DNA of 64,000 nucleotides from CAWVWD01 sp965662365. GTDB taxonomy: Bacteria > Bacteroidota > Bacteroidia > Chitinophagales > Saprospiraceae. Position numbers and translations under genes: made by a program. The notes beneath the pieces are model-generated. The model worked only from the letters and a program-made list of their open reading frames with translations, made no database searches and had not been told where the DNA came from. Positions 27,402 to 35,531 of the stretch are shown here, in pieces; the first letter of the stretch is position 1, and each line of letters opens with the position of its first letter. The DNA is taken from positions 36,899 to 100,898 of the forward strand of contig CBFIHR010000006.1 of assembly GCA_965662365.1 (NCBI GenBank). Reading direction: 5' to 3'.

Positions 27402-29762
27402 CTAAAACGGATAACCTATCGCAATCACATAATTCGGATCTCGCCACCAACCGTTTGGAAAGAAATGGTCGCCAACTTGATTCGTTTCACTAGCGTAAGG
27501 GGTGCGGACTTTGTAGCCCAAATCCAAACGCATCACAAAAAATCCAAAATCTTTACGAAATCCAAAACCTGTTCCGATAGCAATTTGTGATAAAAAAGTT
27601 TCTGGGTTAAACTCTCGACGTAAGCCTTCGGGGTCGCTGAGTAACCAAACATTCCCGGCATCTGCAAAGAAAGCTGCATCGACATCATAGTTACTGTTTA
27701 ATTTAAAACGAAACTCTGTATTTAGTTCTATTTTTAGATTACCAGTCTGAAAAGGTACAACATCTTCATATAAAAAAGGATAAATATAGGCACCTGGCCC
27801 AACTTCACGCACTTGCCAGGCTCGAATACTTCCATCTCCACCGGAGAAAAATTGTTTAACATAGGGCATATCTTCGGAGTTACCGTAAGGTATGCCTAAA
27901 CCAACATTTACACGACTTGCTAAAGAGGTTGTTTCATTGAATCGTATGGTTAAGTTACGATTAAACTCAAATCTCGAATATTGGGAGTAAGAAATTGTAT
28001 CAAAAAACTCAAAGCCCTTAGCTGGGTTTGTCGCCAAGTTAATAAGGGATAGAAAAGTACCTGCTACTTCTCCGCTGATTCGCATATTATGCGATATGCC
28101 TCTTGGACTTATTGGACTGTTATACTGATAATTATAGTTAGAACCAAAAATCAATTGTCTATCAAAACTTCTTGCTAACAAAGGGTTTTCATCCAGTGTC
28201 GGTTGAAATAAAGGATCGATATTTGGTAAAACCAAATTTACAAAAGCTGGTGTAATGATTCGTCGGCTGTTCTCAAATTGCCAGTCGAAATTTCCTGAAA
28301 GGGAAAATAAATTATATTGATATAATTGAAAACGAGAGATATAATTAAAACTCGTCGTCAAATGAAACTGCGATTTATTAAGATAATTAAATTTACGGTT
28401 TCTAATCGTTGTAGTCGCTAAGTCACTTTGTAATCGAATATCAATTGTATTAAACAGACGACCGTTGTCTGAGTTTAGGTTCAGTTCTATACCGGCAATA
28501 GGTCGGATACTGAAGACTTCGGCCCCTCGTAGTAGATTACGGTGTTTGAAACTAAGATTTGTAAAAATACCGAAGTTGTTGACAGAGGTAATATTATTTG
28601 TAATAGAGTTTAACTCAAGATCAGCTCCTAATCCCATTTTCTGATCAGGATTCATGTAAACATAAAAATCAATGGTATTTGGAGTTTCTTCACTCGGCAC
28701 AGGCCGAACTCGCACAAATTGATAAATTTCGATGGCGGAAAGTTGTTGCCGTGTTTTATCGTAAGCGGTGACAGAGTAATCATCTCCCTTTTTGAATGCA
28801 AAAGCATTTAAAATTGGTTTTGGTTTGACTAAATATTTTTCTACTTCTGACGATTTTAATAAATAAAAGCCATCATAGCCTTCGACGGTTAGCGTATCTA
28901 AAGCTGTATTTGGACGAAATTCTAAAGGATTATATTGAGTATAAATATAAATATTGCCAATCTTATATTGTTGATGAAAAGTTGTATCGGTCGGTCGTGC
29001 AATTGTTACAATGACTTTTGCGGTGGATTCCGTTTCGGTTGTATCGCCTTCAAAAAAAATATAATTGCGATAAAAATAAGTGAATCCCATGTTTTGCAAT
29101 TCACTATAAATTCGATTTTTTTCACTACCAAAAATCGTCTTATTAATCGGCTTACCTTCTTTCAAAAGTGTATTAGCTTCAAGTTGGGGGAGAATAGCTC
29201 GAATAGAGTCGTCATCTGTCTCAAAGATAGTTGTATCAATGGTTAACAACTGTCGAACTTTAGCCGTATAAACGACTTCGACGGTTTTTTTTCGTTTGTT
29301 TGGAATCGTATCGGCGGTGACATCGGCATAGAAATAACCTAAGTTATTCAGATAGTAAGTCATTGTTTCGGTAGATTTCTCCATCAAGCTTCGATCATAT
29401 AAAACTGGTGGCTCGACGTAGTTTTCTAACAACCACTTTTGAAATTTAGTCGTATCCTGATAGTCTTTTTTTTCTAATCGATGTTCGACTCGATAGTGCC
29501 ACTTCATACGAGTAGGTTGACCAAAAAAGTTATCTCTATTTGGTTGTTGTTTAATAACTCTACTCAAGTCGTACTGCAATAAACCGGTTTCGTCAGAAGA
29601 GCTATTAGAAGCTATTTTAACAGTGTTCTCCACAACTAATAGTTCTCCGTCCTCCAAAAATTTCGTAGAATTGCAACCGTAAATCGTTGCAGTGAATATC
29701 AGGAAGCAGCACAATTGCCAAGTTTTAAAATGACAAACGATGTTATCTAAAGCCAAAGTCAA
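27402..29762 (-). CDS. tamL: TamL-like outer-membrane assembly protein (BamA/TamA family lipoprotein)
   Basis: A 786-residue Omp85-superfamily protein. The N-terminus has a lipoprotein leader ending TATIYGC (Cys30). POTRA-like domains cover about 40-370 (VRQLLTIDTT, KIGNIYIYT, FKKGDDYSVTAYD). A C-terminal 16-strand-like surface antigen barrel covers about 380-786 and includes the lid-loop signature GGDGSIRAW (the VRGF/Y equivalent). Lipid-anchored TamA relatives are known from Bacteroidota as TamL and work with TamB in outer-membrane protein insertion. No tamB is adjacent. The start is an unusual TTG at 29762 (TTG 29756 is possible); no ATG is in frame upstream of the leader. It overlaps the divergent trmH gene by 23 bp. 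Confidence 0.82.
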   Translation of the reverse strand: MTLALDNIVCHFKTWQLCCFLIFTATIYGCNSTKFLEDGELLVVENTVKIASNSSSDETGLLQYDLSRVIKQQPNRDNFFGQPTRMKWHYRVEHRLEKKDYQDTTKFQKWLLENYVEPPVLYDRSLMEKSTETMTYYLNNLGYFYADVTADTIPNKRKKTVEVVYTAKVRQLLTIDTTIFETDDDSIRAILPQLEANTLLKEGKPINKTIFGSEKNRIYSELQNMGFTYFYRNYIFFEGDTTETESTAKVIVTIARPTDTTFHQQYKIGNIYIYTQYNPLEFRPNTALDTLTVEGYDGFYLLKSSEVEKYLVKPKPILNAFAFKKGDDYSVTAYDKTRQQLSAIEIYQFVRVRPVPSEETPNTIDFYVYMNPDQKMGLGADLELNSITNNITSVNNFGIFTNLSFKHRNLLRGAEVFSIRPIAGIELNLNSDNGRLFNTIDIRLQSDLATTTIRNRKFNYLNKSQFHLTTSFNYISRFQLYQYNLFSLSGNFDWQFENSRRIITPAFVNLVLPNIDPLFQPTLDENPLLARSFDRQLIFGSNYNYQYNSPISPRGISHNMRISGEVAGTFLSLINLATNPAKGFEFFDTISYSQYSRFEFNRNLTIRFNETTSLASRVNVGLGIPYGNSEDMPYVKQFFSGGDGSIRAWQVREVGPGAYIYPFLYEDVVPFQTGNLKIELNTEFRFKLNSNYDVDAAFFADAGNVWLLSDPEGLRREFNPETFLSQIAIGTGFGFRKDFGFFVMRLDLGYKVRTPYASETNQVGDHFFPNGWWRDPNYVIAIGYPF

Positions 29763-30510
29763 ATATTTGAATAGTTTAAAATCTAAAAAATTTCGTCAAA
29801 AGTATAACAATTTTGTAGCAGAAGGCGACAAAATCGCTATCGAAATTTTGAAAAATGCTCAAAATCCCAATGCTGCTTTTTCTATCGAAATTGAAGCAAT
29901 TTACGGATTATCGGATTGGATTAAAAATCATCAGGATTTATTACAGCCTTTTCAGGCAATAATTGCAGAAGTTGATAACGCTACCCTCAAAAAAATCTCC
30001 AGCCTTCAAACGCCAAATCAAGTCTTAATAGTTTTAAAACAGTTCGATTTTGATTTACCAACGGCACAAATTGAAACCAATTTGACCTTGTTATTAGATG
30101 AGATTCAAGACCCGGGCAATTTAGGAACGATTATGCGGATTGCGGACTGGTTCGGTATTCCGAACGTGATTTGTTCTACGAACTGTGCCGATGCGTACAA
30201 TCCAAAAACGATACAAGCGACGATGGGAGCTTTTTTGCGAGTTCGTACCTTTCGATTAAATTTAACCGAATTTTGTCGTAATTTTAGTGCATTACCAGTT
30301 TATGGTGCGGTGCTTGGTGGCGAAAATCTCTTTCAGACCAAGTTAAATAAAAATGCACTCATCGTCATCGGTAACGAAGGAAAAGGTATTTCACCAGATA
30401 TGATTCAAGAATTAACGCATCGCATCGAAATCCCTGCCAATGGTCAAGCAGAATCACTCAATGCAGCCATTGCAACCGGAATTATTTGTGCTGCTTTTCG
30501 TAATTTGTGA
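29740..30510 (+). CDS. SpoU/TrmH family RNA 2'-O-methyltransferase
   Basis: A 256-residue SPOUT methyltransferase. The N-terminal substrate-binding segment is typical (MLSKAKVKYLNSLKSKKFRQ). The C-terminal SpoU domain has the three motifs: LLLDEIQDPGNLGTIMR (motif 1), IVIGNEGKGIS (motif 2) and IEIPANGQAESLNAAIA (motif 3, knot). It methylates a ribose in rRNA or tRNA; the exact nucleotide is not readable. The ATG at 29740 is supported by the family N-terminus, so the 23-bp overlap with tamL appears genuine. A MITE-like repeat begins six bases after its stop. Confidence 0.9.
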   Translation: MLSKAKVKYLNSLKSKKFRQKYNNFVAEGDKIAIEILKNAQNPNAAFSIEIEAIYGLSDWIKNHQDLLQPFQAIIAEVDNATLKKISSLQTPNQVLIVLKQFDFDLPTAQIETNLTLLLDEIQDPGNLGTIMRIADWFGIPNVICSTNCADAYNPKTIQATMGAFLRVRTFRLNLTEFCRNFSALPVYGAVLGGENLFQTKLNKNALIVIGNEGKGISPDMIQELTHRIEIPANGQAESLNAAIATGIICAAFRNL

Positions 30511-30515
30511 TAATC

Positions 30516-30660
30516 GAACTCATCTTTTTTTCTCCTTTTAAAGAGAAGAAAGACAAACGACAGCAACTATCTGTCTGCACAGGCGGGCGGTGCGATGGAT
30601 TAAAAAAATAAATATTTGAGCATAATTCTCTTCTATTTTTAAGGGAAGAGTTAGGTTCAA
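30516..30660. repeat. MITE-like intergenic repeat, copy 1 (about 145 bp)
   Basis: It is bounded by GAACTCAT at the left and GTTCAA at the right, with internal CTCCTTTTAAAGAGAAG and TTTTTAAGGGAAGAGTTAGG blocks. Both ends are clearly related to the element at 61306-61421. It fills most of the gap between trmH and the TIR-like/FGE gene. Confidence 0.55.
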
Positions 30661-30664
30661 AAAA

Positions 30665-32338
30665 ATGTTAATATCAATGAAAATAATAGTAACCCAAACA
30701 CCTGAAACGGTCGATTTTACGAACCGAATAAAAGCTCAATTTGAGCAAGTTGAAACCATTGATTTGGGCAGTGCGTTCGACAATTTAATCTCGCAAACAG
30801 AACTGGCCGATGCGTTGATTATTCCTATTAATACGGAACAGTTGAAGTTGATTCAAAAAAAGAACTGGGAAATTTTAAAAGGGAGGCATCAAGCAAAAAA
30901 GTTGAAAGTTTTGCCTGTTTTGTTAGAAGATACAGCGTGGTTATATACGCCTTATGCGTCTGTTTTTCCTGTTTTTCCGAGCGATAAGTCGAATTTGTCG
31001 GATAGTAATTTTGATATTGTTATCAATGAACTTCAAAAATATTTGACTGCTGTTGAATTGTCGATTGAAGCTGTTGAAAAGGTCGAGGATAAAGTCACCG
31101 CAACGAAGCTAAAAACACCGATTTTTAGTCATAATACCGCATCAAGGCTCAATGAATTATTGGCGAAAGCCAAAGAAATGGAGAAGAAGGGTAACTTCAA
31201 AAGTGCGATCGAATGCTATGAAAATGCATCAGAATTGACAACAAATGAGGCTTTAATCGCTCAATACAAGGATAAAATTCAGGATTTAGAAAAGAAAAAA
31301 AAGCTAAACGGCTGGATCGCCAGAGGACGACATGCGTATAAAAAAGGGGATTTGGCTGGTGCGTTGATAGCATTTAAAAAAGCAGTCGCTATCGAAGACT
31401 CCGAAAAGCTCCAGAAAACGATTAAAAAAATAGAATCTCGACAACGTCGAAAGAAAATAGATGATAAGATCAAAAAAGATAGACGCACAAAATGGCTTGC
31501 AGTTTTAGGAACGCTTGTTTTTGCAGTTGGAATTATCTTTTTGATTCGTTATCTTAACCGACCAAAACCGATTACGGTCGATATGAATGTAATCGAAGAG
31601 GGTTACCCTATGGTTTTAGTCAAAGGTCGAACTTTTAAAATGGGTTCGAATGCTTACGAGGATCAAGAACCGATACATGAAGTGACTTTAGATGATTTTT
31701 ATATTGGAAAATACGAAGTGACCGTAGAACTGTACGATGCCTATTGTCAAGACCAGGGTTTGGAGTTTGTGAATCTTTCTACTGGAAATCTTCGTGGAAA
31801 AACAGCAATGACGCATGTTTCTTGGTTTCAGGCTTGTCGGTTTGCTAATTGGCTAAGTAAAAAAGAGGGTTATTCGGCAACGTATATTATTTCGCAAAGT
31901 CGGGTAATTATTGACCCAAAAGCAAACGGTTATCGTTTACCGACCGAAGCACAGTGGGAATTTGCGGCAATCGGTGGGCGAGCAGTTAAAAAATACTTGT
32001 ACGCCGGCGGAAATTATATGAATGATGTATCTTGGAATGCCGGAAACTCGCAAGGAGAAGTTCACCTGGTCGGTCAAAAAAAACCTAATGAATTGGGCTT
32101 GTATGACATGAGCGGTAATGTCTGGGAATGGTGCTGGGATTGGCATCAGTCCGGCTACAAAGGTCATGGTACCGTAAATCCAACTGGCCCAATTTTTGGC
32201 TCAGATAAAGTGATGCGAGGCGGCTCGTGGTTTAGTGAAGATTATTATTTGAGACCTCGTACCCGAATGATGGACGTACCTACTACAAGAGATGTTGACT
32301 TAGGATTTCGATTGGTTCGACCTGCTGTTGGTGATTAG
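30665..32338 (+). CDS. TIR-like, TPR, transmembrane and FGE-sulfatase fusion protein
   Basis: A 557-residue multidomain membrane protein. Residues about 6-128 look like a divergent TIR domain: helix VDFTNRIKAQFEQ, TELADALIIPI, NWEILKGRHQ, then KLKVLPVLLEDTAW...TPYASVFPVFPSD, the part most like bacterial TIR domains. Residues about 160-260 form two TPR-like helical pairs and a basic coiled segment. Residues 277-296 form one TM helix. Residues about 312-554 form an FGE-sulfatase (SUMF1/EgtB-like) fold: MVLVKGRTFKMGS, YRLPTEAQWEFAA, YDMSGNVWEWCWDW and MRGGSWFS...GFRLVRP. The FGE copper-site Cys pair is missing after RGGSW, so formylglycine formation is unlikely. The inferred topology is sensor outside, TIR-like part inside. 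The function is unknown. Confidence 0.75.
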   Translation: MLISMKIIVTQTPETVDFTNRIKAQFEQVETIDLGSAFDNLISQTELADALIIPINTEQLKLIQKKNWEILKGRHQAKKLKVLPVLLEDTAWLYTPYASVFPVFPSDKSNLSDSNFDIVINELQKYLTAVELSIEAVEKVEDKVTATKLKTPIFSHNTASRLNELLAKAKEMEKKGNFKSAIECYENASELTTNEALIAQYKDKIQDLEKKKKLNGWIARGRHAYKKGDLAGALIAFKKAVAIEDSEKLQKTIKKIESRQRRKKIDDKIKKDRRTKWLAVLGTLVFAVGIIFLIRYLNRPKPITVDMNVIEEGYPMVLVKGRTFKMGSNAYEDQEPIHEVTLDDFYIGKYEVTVELYDAYCQDQGLEFVNLSTGNLRGKTAMTHVSWFQACRFANWLSKKEGYSATYIISQSRVIIDPKANGYRLPTEAQWEFAAIGGRAVKKYLYAGGNYMNDVSWNAGNSQGEVHLVGQKKPNELGLYDMSGNVWEWCWDWHQSGYKGHGTVNPTGPIFGSDKVMRGGSWFSEDYYLRPRTRMMDVPTTRDVDLGFRLVRPAVGD

Positions 32339-32506
32339 TAGAATTACTGATTTTATTTATATTTTCTAATTATTTAATTTTATAAATAATTGAAAAGCAG
32401 TTTTTTAATTATAATTTTATAACTCTTGTAAAGTTTACTAAAACTTTATTTGTTGTTTAGACGCTGCTACTCACTCAAAACAAATCATCAAACAAAATAG
32501 AACATT

Positions 32507-33943
32507 ATGAAAAACAGAATTTTATTACTTAGCGTATTGACTTTATTGACGTGGTCGGCACACAGTCAAACTATCGTATCTATCGAACTTCTAGAGAATT
32601 ACACAGCATCTGATTTGACCGCTTTATTCTTTGGCATTCCTCTTCCAAATGGTGTAGATGAATACAAGGTGGTGTACAACACAACTGACTTGAATGGAAA
32701 CGCAACAGTAGCATCGGGGGCGATGTACATTCCTCACGGTTGTGATAATTTTCCAATGAGTGTTTATCAACATGGAACTATTTTCGATCCTGAATTAGTA
32801 CCTTCAAGAGGCGAAGAGCCAATAGGATTAGCCTTTGCAGGGTTTGGTTATGCGACAGTTGCACCAGACTATTTGGGTATGGGTGATAATGATATCAATG
32901 TACACCCATATTTGCATGCGGAAAGTCAAGCGACTGCAGCCGCTAACTTATTACGTGCTGCAAGGAGTTTTATTACGGATAGCTTGGGGTTAATGGATAA
33001 TGATGAATTATTTATCACGGGATATTCGCAAGGTGGACACGCTGCGATGGCGTTGCATAAGTATATTGAGGATAATAATTTGTTGACAGAGTTTAATGTG
33101 ATTGCCTCTGCACCGCTTTCTGGGCCTTACGATTTGGCAGGTGTTCAGACGACCTTACCACAGGATTCTATTTATTCTGTTCCGACCTATTTGCCATATT
33201 TGATAGAATCTATGCAATATGCGTACGGTAATTTATACACAAACACCACAGAAGTATATCAAGAACCATGGGCAACAACTATTAATGATTATAAAAATGG
33301 AACTATAAATATTGGAACATTTGGTCAAAACTTGCCTCCTAATGTTTATGATTTTATGAATCCTATTTTTTTAGATGCGTATTTGGCAGATACTGTTCAG
33401 CCTTTTACTCATCCTTTTAGAATCGCCTTGTCACAAAATGCTAATTATAACTGGACGCCACAAAGGCCTATTCGTATGATTTATTGTAATGCCGATGAGC
33501 AGGTTTATTTTCAAAATGCTTTGAATGCGGAAGCTGCTATGAACGCTAATGGCGCTCCAAATGTCGAAGCCGTTCTGGCATTAGATGGCGGAACACATGG
33601 GACTTGTTTCGTTCCTGCATTGCTAAATACCATAGCTTGGTTTAATGAACAAAGCACACAATGTCAAGCATTTCCAGTATTCACAACTCCAGCAGATTAC
33701 AGTGAATCAATTCGAATTTATCCGAATCCGACAGAAGGTACTATTGAATTAAACCTTATGGAATTGCCGACAACAAAGCCTTTGATTTGTCGGGTTTTAT
33801 CGATATCGGGTCAGGTTTTATCGGAGCAAATTTTATCGGGTGAAATGTTTCCACAATTATATTTGAATTATCCGCAAGGAGTGTACATTTTGACTTTGGA
33901 TAATGAAGACGTAAGTGTAAAACGTAAAGTGACCGTTTTTTAG
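32507..33943 (+). CDS. T9SS-exported alpha/beta hydrolase (secreted lipase-like)
   Basis: A 478-residue secreted hydrolase. Residues 1-20 are a signal peptide ending AHSQ. The alpha/beta-hydrolase body has PDYLGMGDN (near the oxyanion region), the nucleophile elbow GYSQGGHAA, and a C-terminal GGTHGTCF whose His fits the catalytic triad. Its layout recalls the secretory lipase/prolyl-oligopeptidase-like group. The last about 75 residues are a T9SS type A sorting domain (IYPNPTEGTIEL ... VSVKRKVTVF). It probably degrades esters or peptides outside the cell. It is monocistronic. Confidence 0.85.
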   Translation: MKNRILLLSVLTLLTWSAHSQTIVSIELLENYTASDLTALFFGIPLPNGVDEYKVVYNTTDLNGNATVASGAMYIPHGCDNFPMSVYQHGTIFDPELVPSRGEEPIGLAFAGFGYATVAPDYLGMGDNDINVHPYLHAESQATAAANLLRAARSFITDSLGLMDNDELFITGYSQGGHAAMALHKYIEDNNLLTEFNVIASAPLSGPYDLAGVQTTLPQDSIYSVPTYLPYLIESMQYAYGNLYTNTTEVYQEPWATTINDYKNGTINIGTFGQNLPPNVYDFMNPIFLDAYLADTVQPFTHPFRIALSQNANYNWTPQRPIRMIYCNADEQVYFQNALNAEAAMNANGAPNVEAVLALDGGTHGTCFVPALLNTIAWFNEQSTQCQAFPVFTTPADYSESIRIYPNPTEGTIELNLMELPTTKPLICRVLSISGQVLSEQILSGEMFPQLYLNYPQGVYILTLDNEDVSVKRKVTVF

Positions 33944-34028
33944 AATCTCTTCCTGTAGATTTTGGAGAGAATGCTTGTTTTTTATTTGGAAGGCATTTTA
34001 AATATGCCTTCCAAGTAACCAGCAACTG

Positions 34029-34913
34029 TTAACGGTTGATTTTTCTTTCATATTTATCAATCGTGTAAGCCGCAATATAACGCCCAACGTCCACCAATTC
34101 TTCGGCACGATAAAAATCGAAAAGGCTACAAGTTTTATGCGGTATTTCAATGAAAATATCAGGATTATAAAGCCGAACAGTGTCCATTTGTAAGCGATTC
34201 AGCATCATATCATAGCTATTTGTTAGAATATTAAAATAGCTGATTTTCGAACTTTTATCTTTCGCTTTCGCAATATTAAAGTATTCCTGCAAAGCCTTCA
34301 TCTTACTTTTATAAAGTGTTTCTTTAGCCTTTTTCTCTTCAGTCGTTTTTTTACGATTAATTGCTGGAATCCTTGCATTTACGGTGACGGCCACCAAAAT
34401 ATCTCCGTCCGTCCGAATCGCATTACTAATCGGCAAATTATTCACAACACCGCCATCAACCAGAATCCGCTCATTCATTTCTACAGGCGTAATAACGGTC
34501 GGTACGGCAATCGACGCACGAACGGCATCAAACAACAATCCTTTTTTAAAAACAACCTCTTCTTTATTCTTAATATCCGTTGCAGTTGCAGTGAATTTGA
34601 CTGGCAACTCTTCGATCAATTCATTTGGCATAAACTCCTTCATGCGTTCCAAAACTCTATCGGCTTTTATCAATCCTTGCGTACTAAACGTAAAGTCTAA
34701 AAGTCGAAAAGTCTCTTTTTTGTCCAGCGTCAACAGCCAATCTTTGAATTCTGGCATTTTGCCCAAAGCGTAAACACCGCCAACCAACGCACCCATCGAA
34801 GTCCCCGCAATTGAAGTGACTTCAAATCCTCGATTTTCTAACTCTTCAATGACTCCAATATGTGCAATTCCTCTCGCTCCGCCTCCGGATAATACTAATG
34901 TGATTTTTTTCAT
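34029..34913 (-). CDS. Patatin-like phospholipase family protein
   Basis: A 294-residue patatin with the Ser-Asp dyad: oxyanion-hole GGGARG near the start, nucleophile GTSMGAL and the catalytic DGGVVNNLP. It is an RssA/YchK-like lipid acyl hydrolase with no signal peptide. The annotated Met at 35012 would add 33 residues not seen in the family, and a -7-like box (TACTTTTG, minus strand, 34956-34963) falls inside that extension; ATG 34913 is therefore the start. It is convergent with the lipase gene, about 85 bp apart. Confidence 0.9.
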   Translation of the reverse strand: MKKITLVLSGGGARGIAHIGVIEELENRGFEVTSIAGTSMGALVGGVYALGKMPEFKDWLLTLDKKETFRLLDFTFSTQGLIKADRVLERMKEFMPNELIEELPVKFTATATDIKNKEEVVFKKGLLFDAVRASIAVPTVITPVEMNERILVDGGVVNNLPISNAIRTDGDILVAVTVNARIPAINRKKTTEEKKAKETLYKSKMKALQEYFNIAKAKDKSSKISYFNILTNSYDMMLNRLQMDTVRLYNPDIFIEIPHKTCSLFDFYRAEELVDVGRYIAAYTIDKYERKINR

Positions 34914-35066
34914 TTTTATAATTTTAATAGGTAGATTATGAAATTTATTGAATATCAAAAGTAGATAAAGCGAAGTTTTAAAACCTCGCACTTTCTCAGA
35001 ATGTTTGACCATTTTCTTTAAAAACGATCATTTTTACCATACTTTATTTGTTGTATCAAAATGGAA

Positions 35067-35098
35067 TTTGTTTAAACAATTCATTGTTCGTACTTTTG
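35067..35098 (+). promoter_or_regulatory. Strong Bacteroidota-type promoter of the lysS leader
   Basis: TTTG at 35067-35070 and TACTTTTG at 35091-35098 are separated by 20 bp, an excellent match to the Bacteroidota consensus. It would start a transcript near 35105, giving a 5' leader of about 430 nt before lysS. Confidence 0.75.
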
Positions 35099-35211
35099 CA
35101 GCCAAATTTGAAAAATGGTTTTAGTAGTGCATAGTTTTAGTCGGTTCAGTGTTTTTTGAATGACAACTAAATTAAACTATCACAACTATTCAAACCACTT
35201 AAACTAAAATA

Positions 35212-35289
35212 ATGATTCAATTCAATTTTACATATACCTGTCCAACTTCATGGTGGGTTCATAATATCAAATCTCGAAAGCGTCACTGA
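35212..35289 (+). CDS. Candidate leader peptide with tandem Trp codons (25 aa)
   Basis: A 25-codon ORF lies inside the lysS leader. The peptide contains TCPTSWWVHN followed by a basic tail, KSRKRH. The tandem Trp codons, its place after a good promoter, and the 7-bp palindrome that overlaps its stop codon (35279-35293) together resemble a transcription attenuator. The next gene is a lysyl-tRNA synthetase, not a tryptophan gene, so the signal sensed is unclear. It could be chance. Confidence 0.4.
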   Translation: MIQFNFTYTCPTSWWVHNIKSRKRH

Positions 35290-35329
35290 CGCTATACTCT
35301 TTTAATAGTTGTTTTCCAATTAAACAACT
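35279..35329 (+). promoter_or_regulatory. Two hairpins in the lysS leader
   Basis: The first is a palindrome AGCGTCA-C-TGACGCT (35279-35293) across the stop of the leader ORF, followed by a T-rich stretch (ATACTCTTTTAAT). The second has 8-bp arms (35307-35314 and 35322-35329). Either could act as a terminator or anti-terminator element. Confidence 0.4.
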
Positions 35330-35496
35330 TTCCAGAACATTTGTGTGAACATTTAGCACAATCTTTTCTTTTAATAAAATTAGACATAGATTATCAAAGA
35401 TTTTGCGGATTATTTCAGCGTGATTTCTATTGATAATAATATATTTTTGATGCTAAAACCGGTTGTAAAAATCAATTTAACAATTTAGCAATAAAA

Positions 35497-35512
35497 CCCC
35501 GAAGGATCGGGG
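35497..35512 (+). promoter_or_regulatory. GC hairpin just upstream of the lysS start
   Basis: CCCCGA (35497-35502) pairs with TCGGGG (35507-35512) around a 4-nt loop, 20 bp before the lysS ATG. It is the only GC-rich patch in an AT-rich leader. It could modulate translation of lysS. Confidence 0.4.
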
Positions 35513-35531
35513 CAAGCAAAACACATAAAAA

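Noticed and set aside
34914..35012. N-terminal extension of the patatin gene
   Set aside because: No family match and a -7-like box lies inside it; start moved to 34913.
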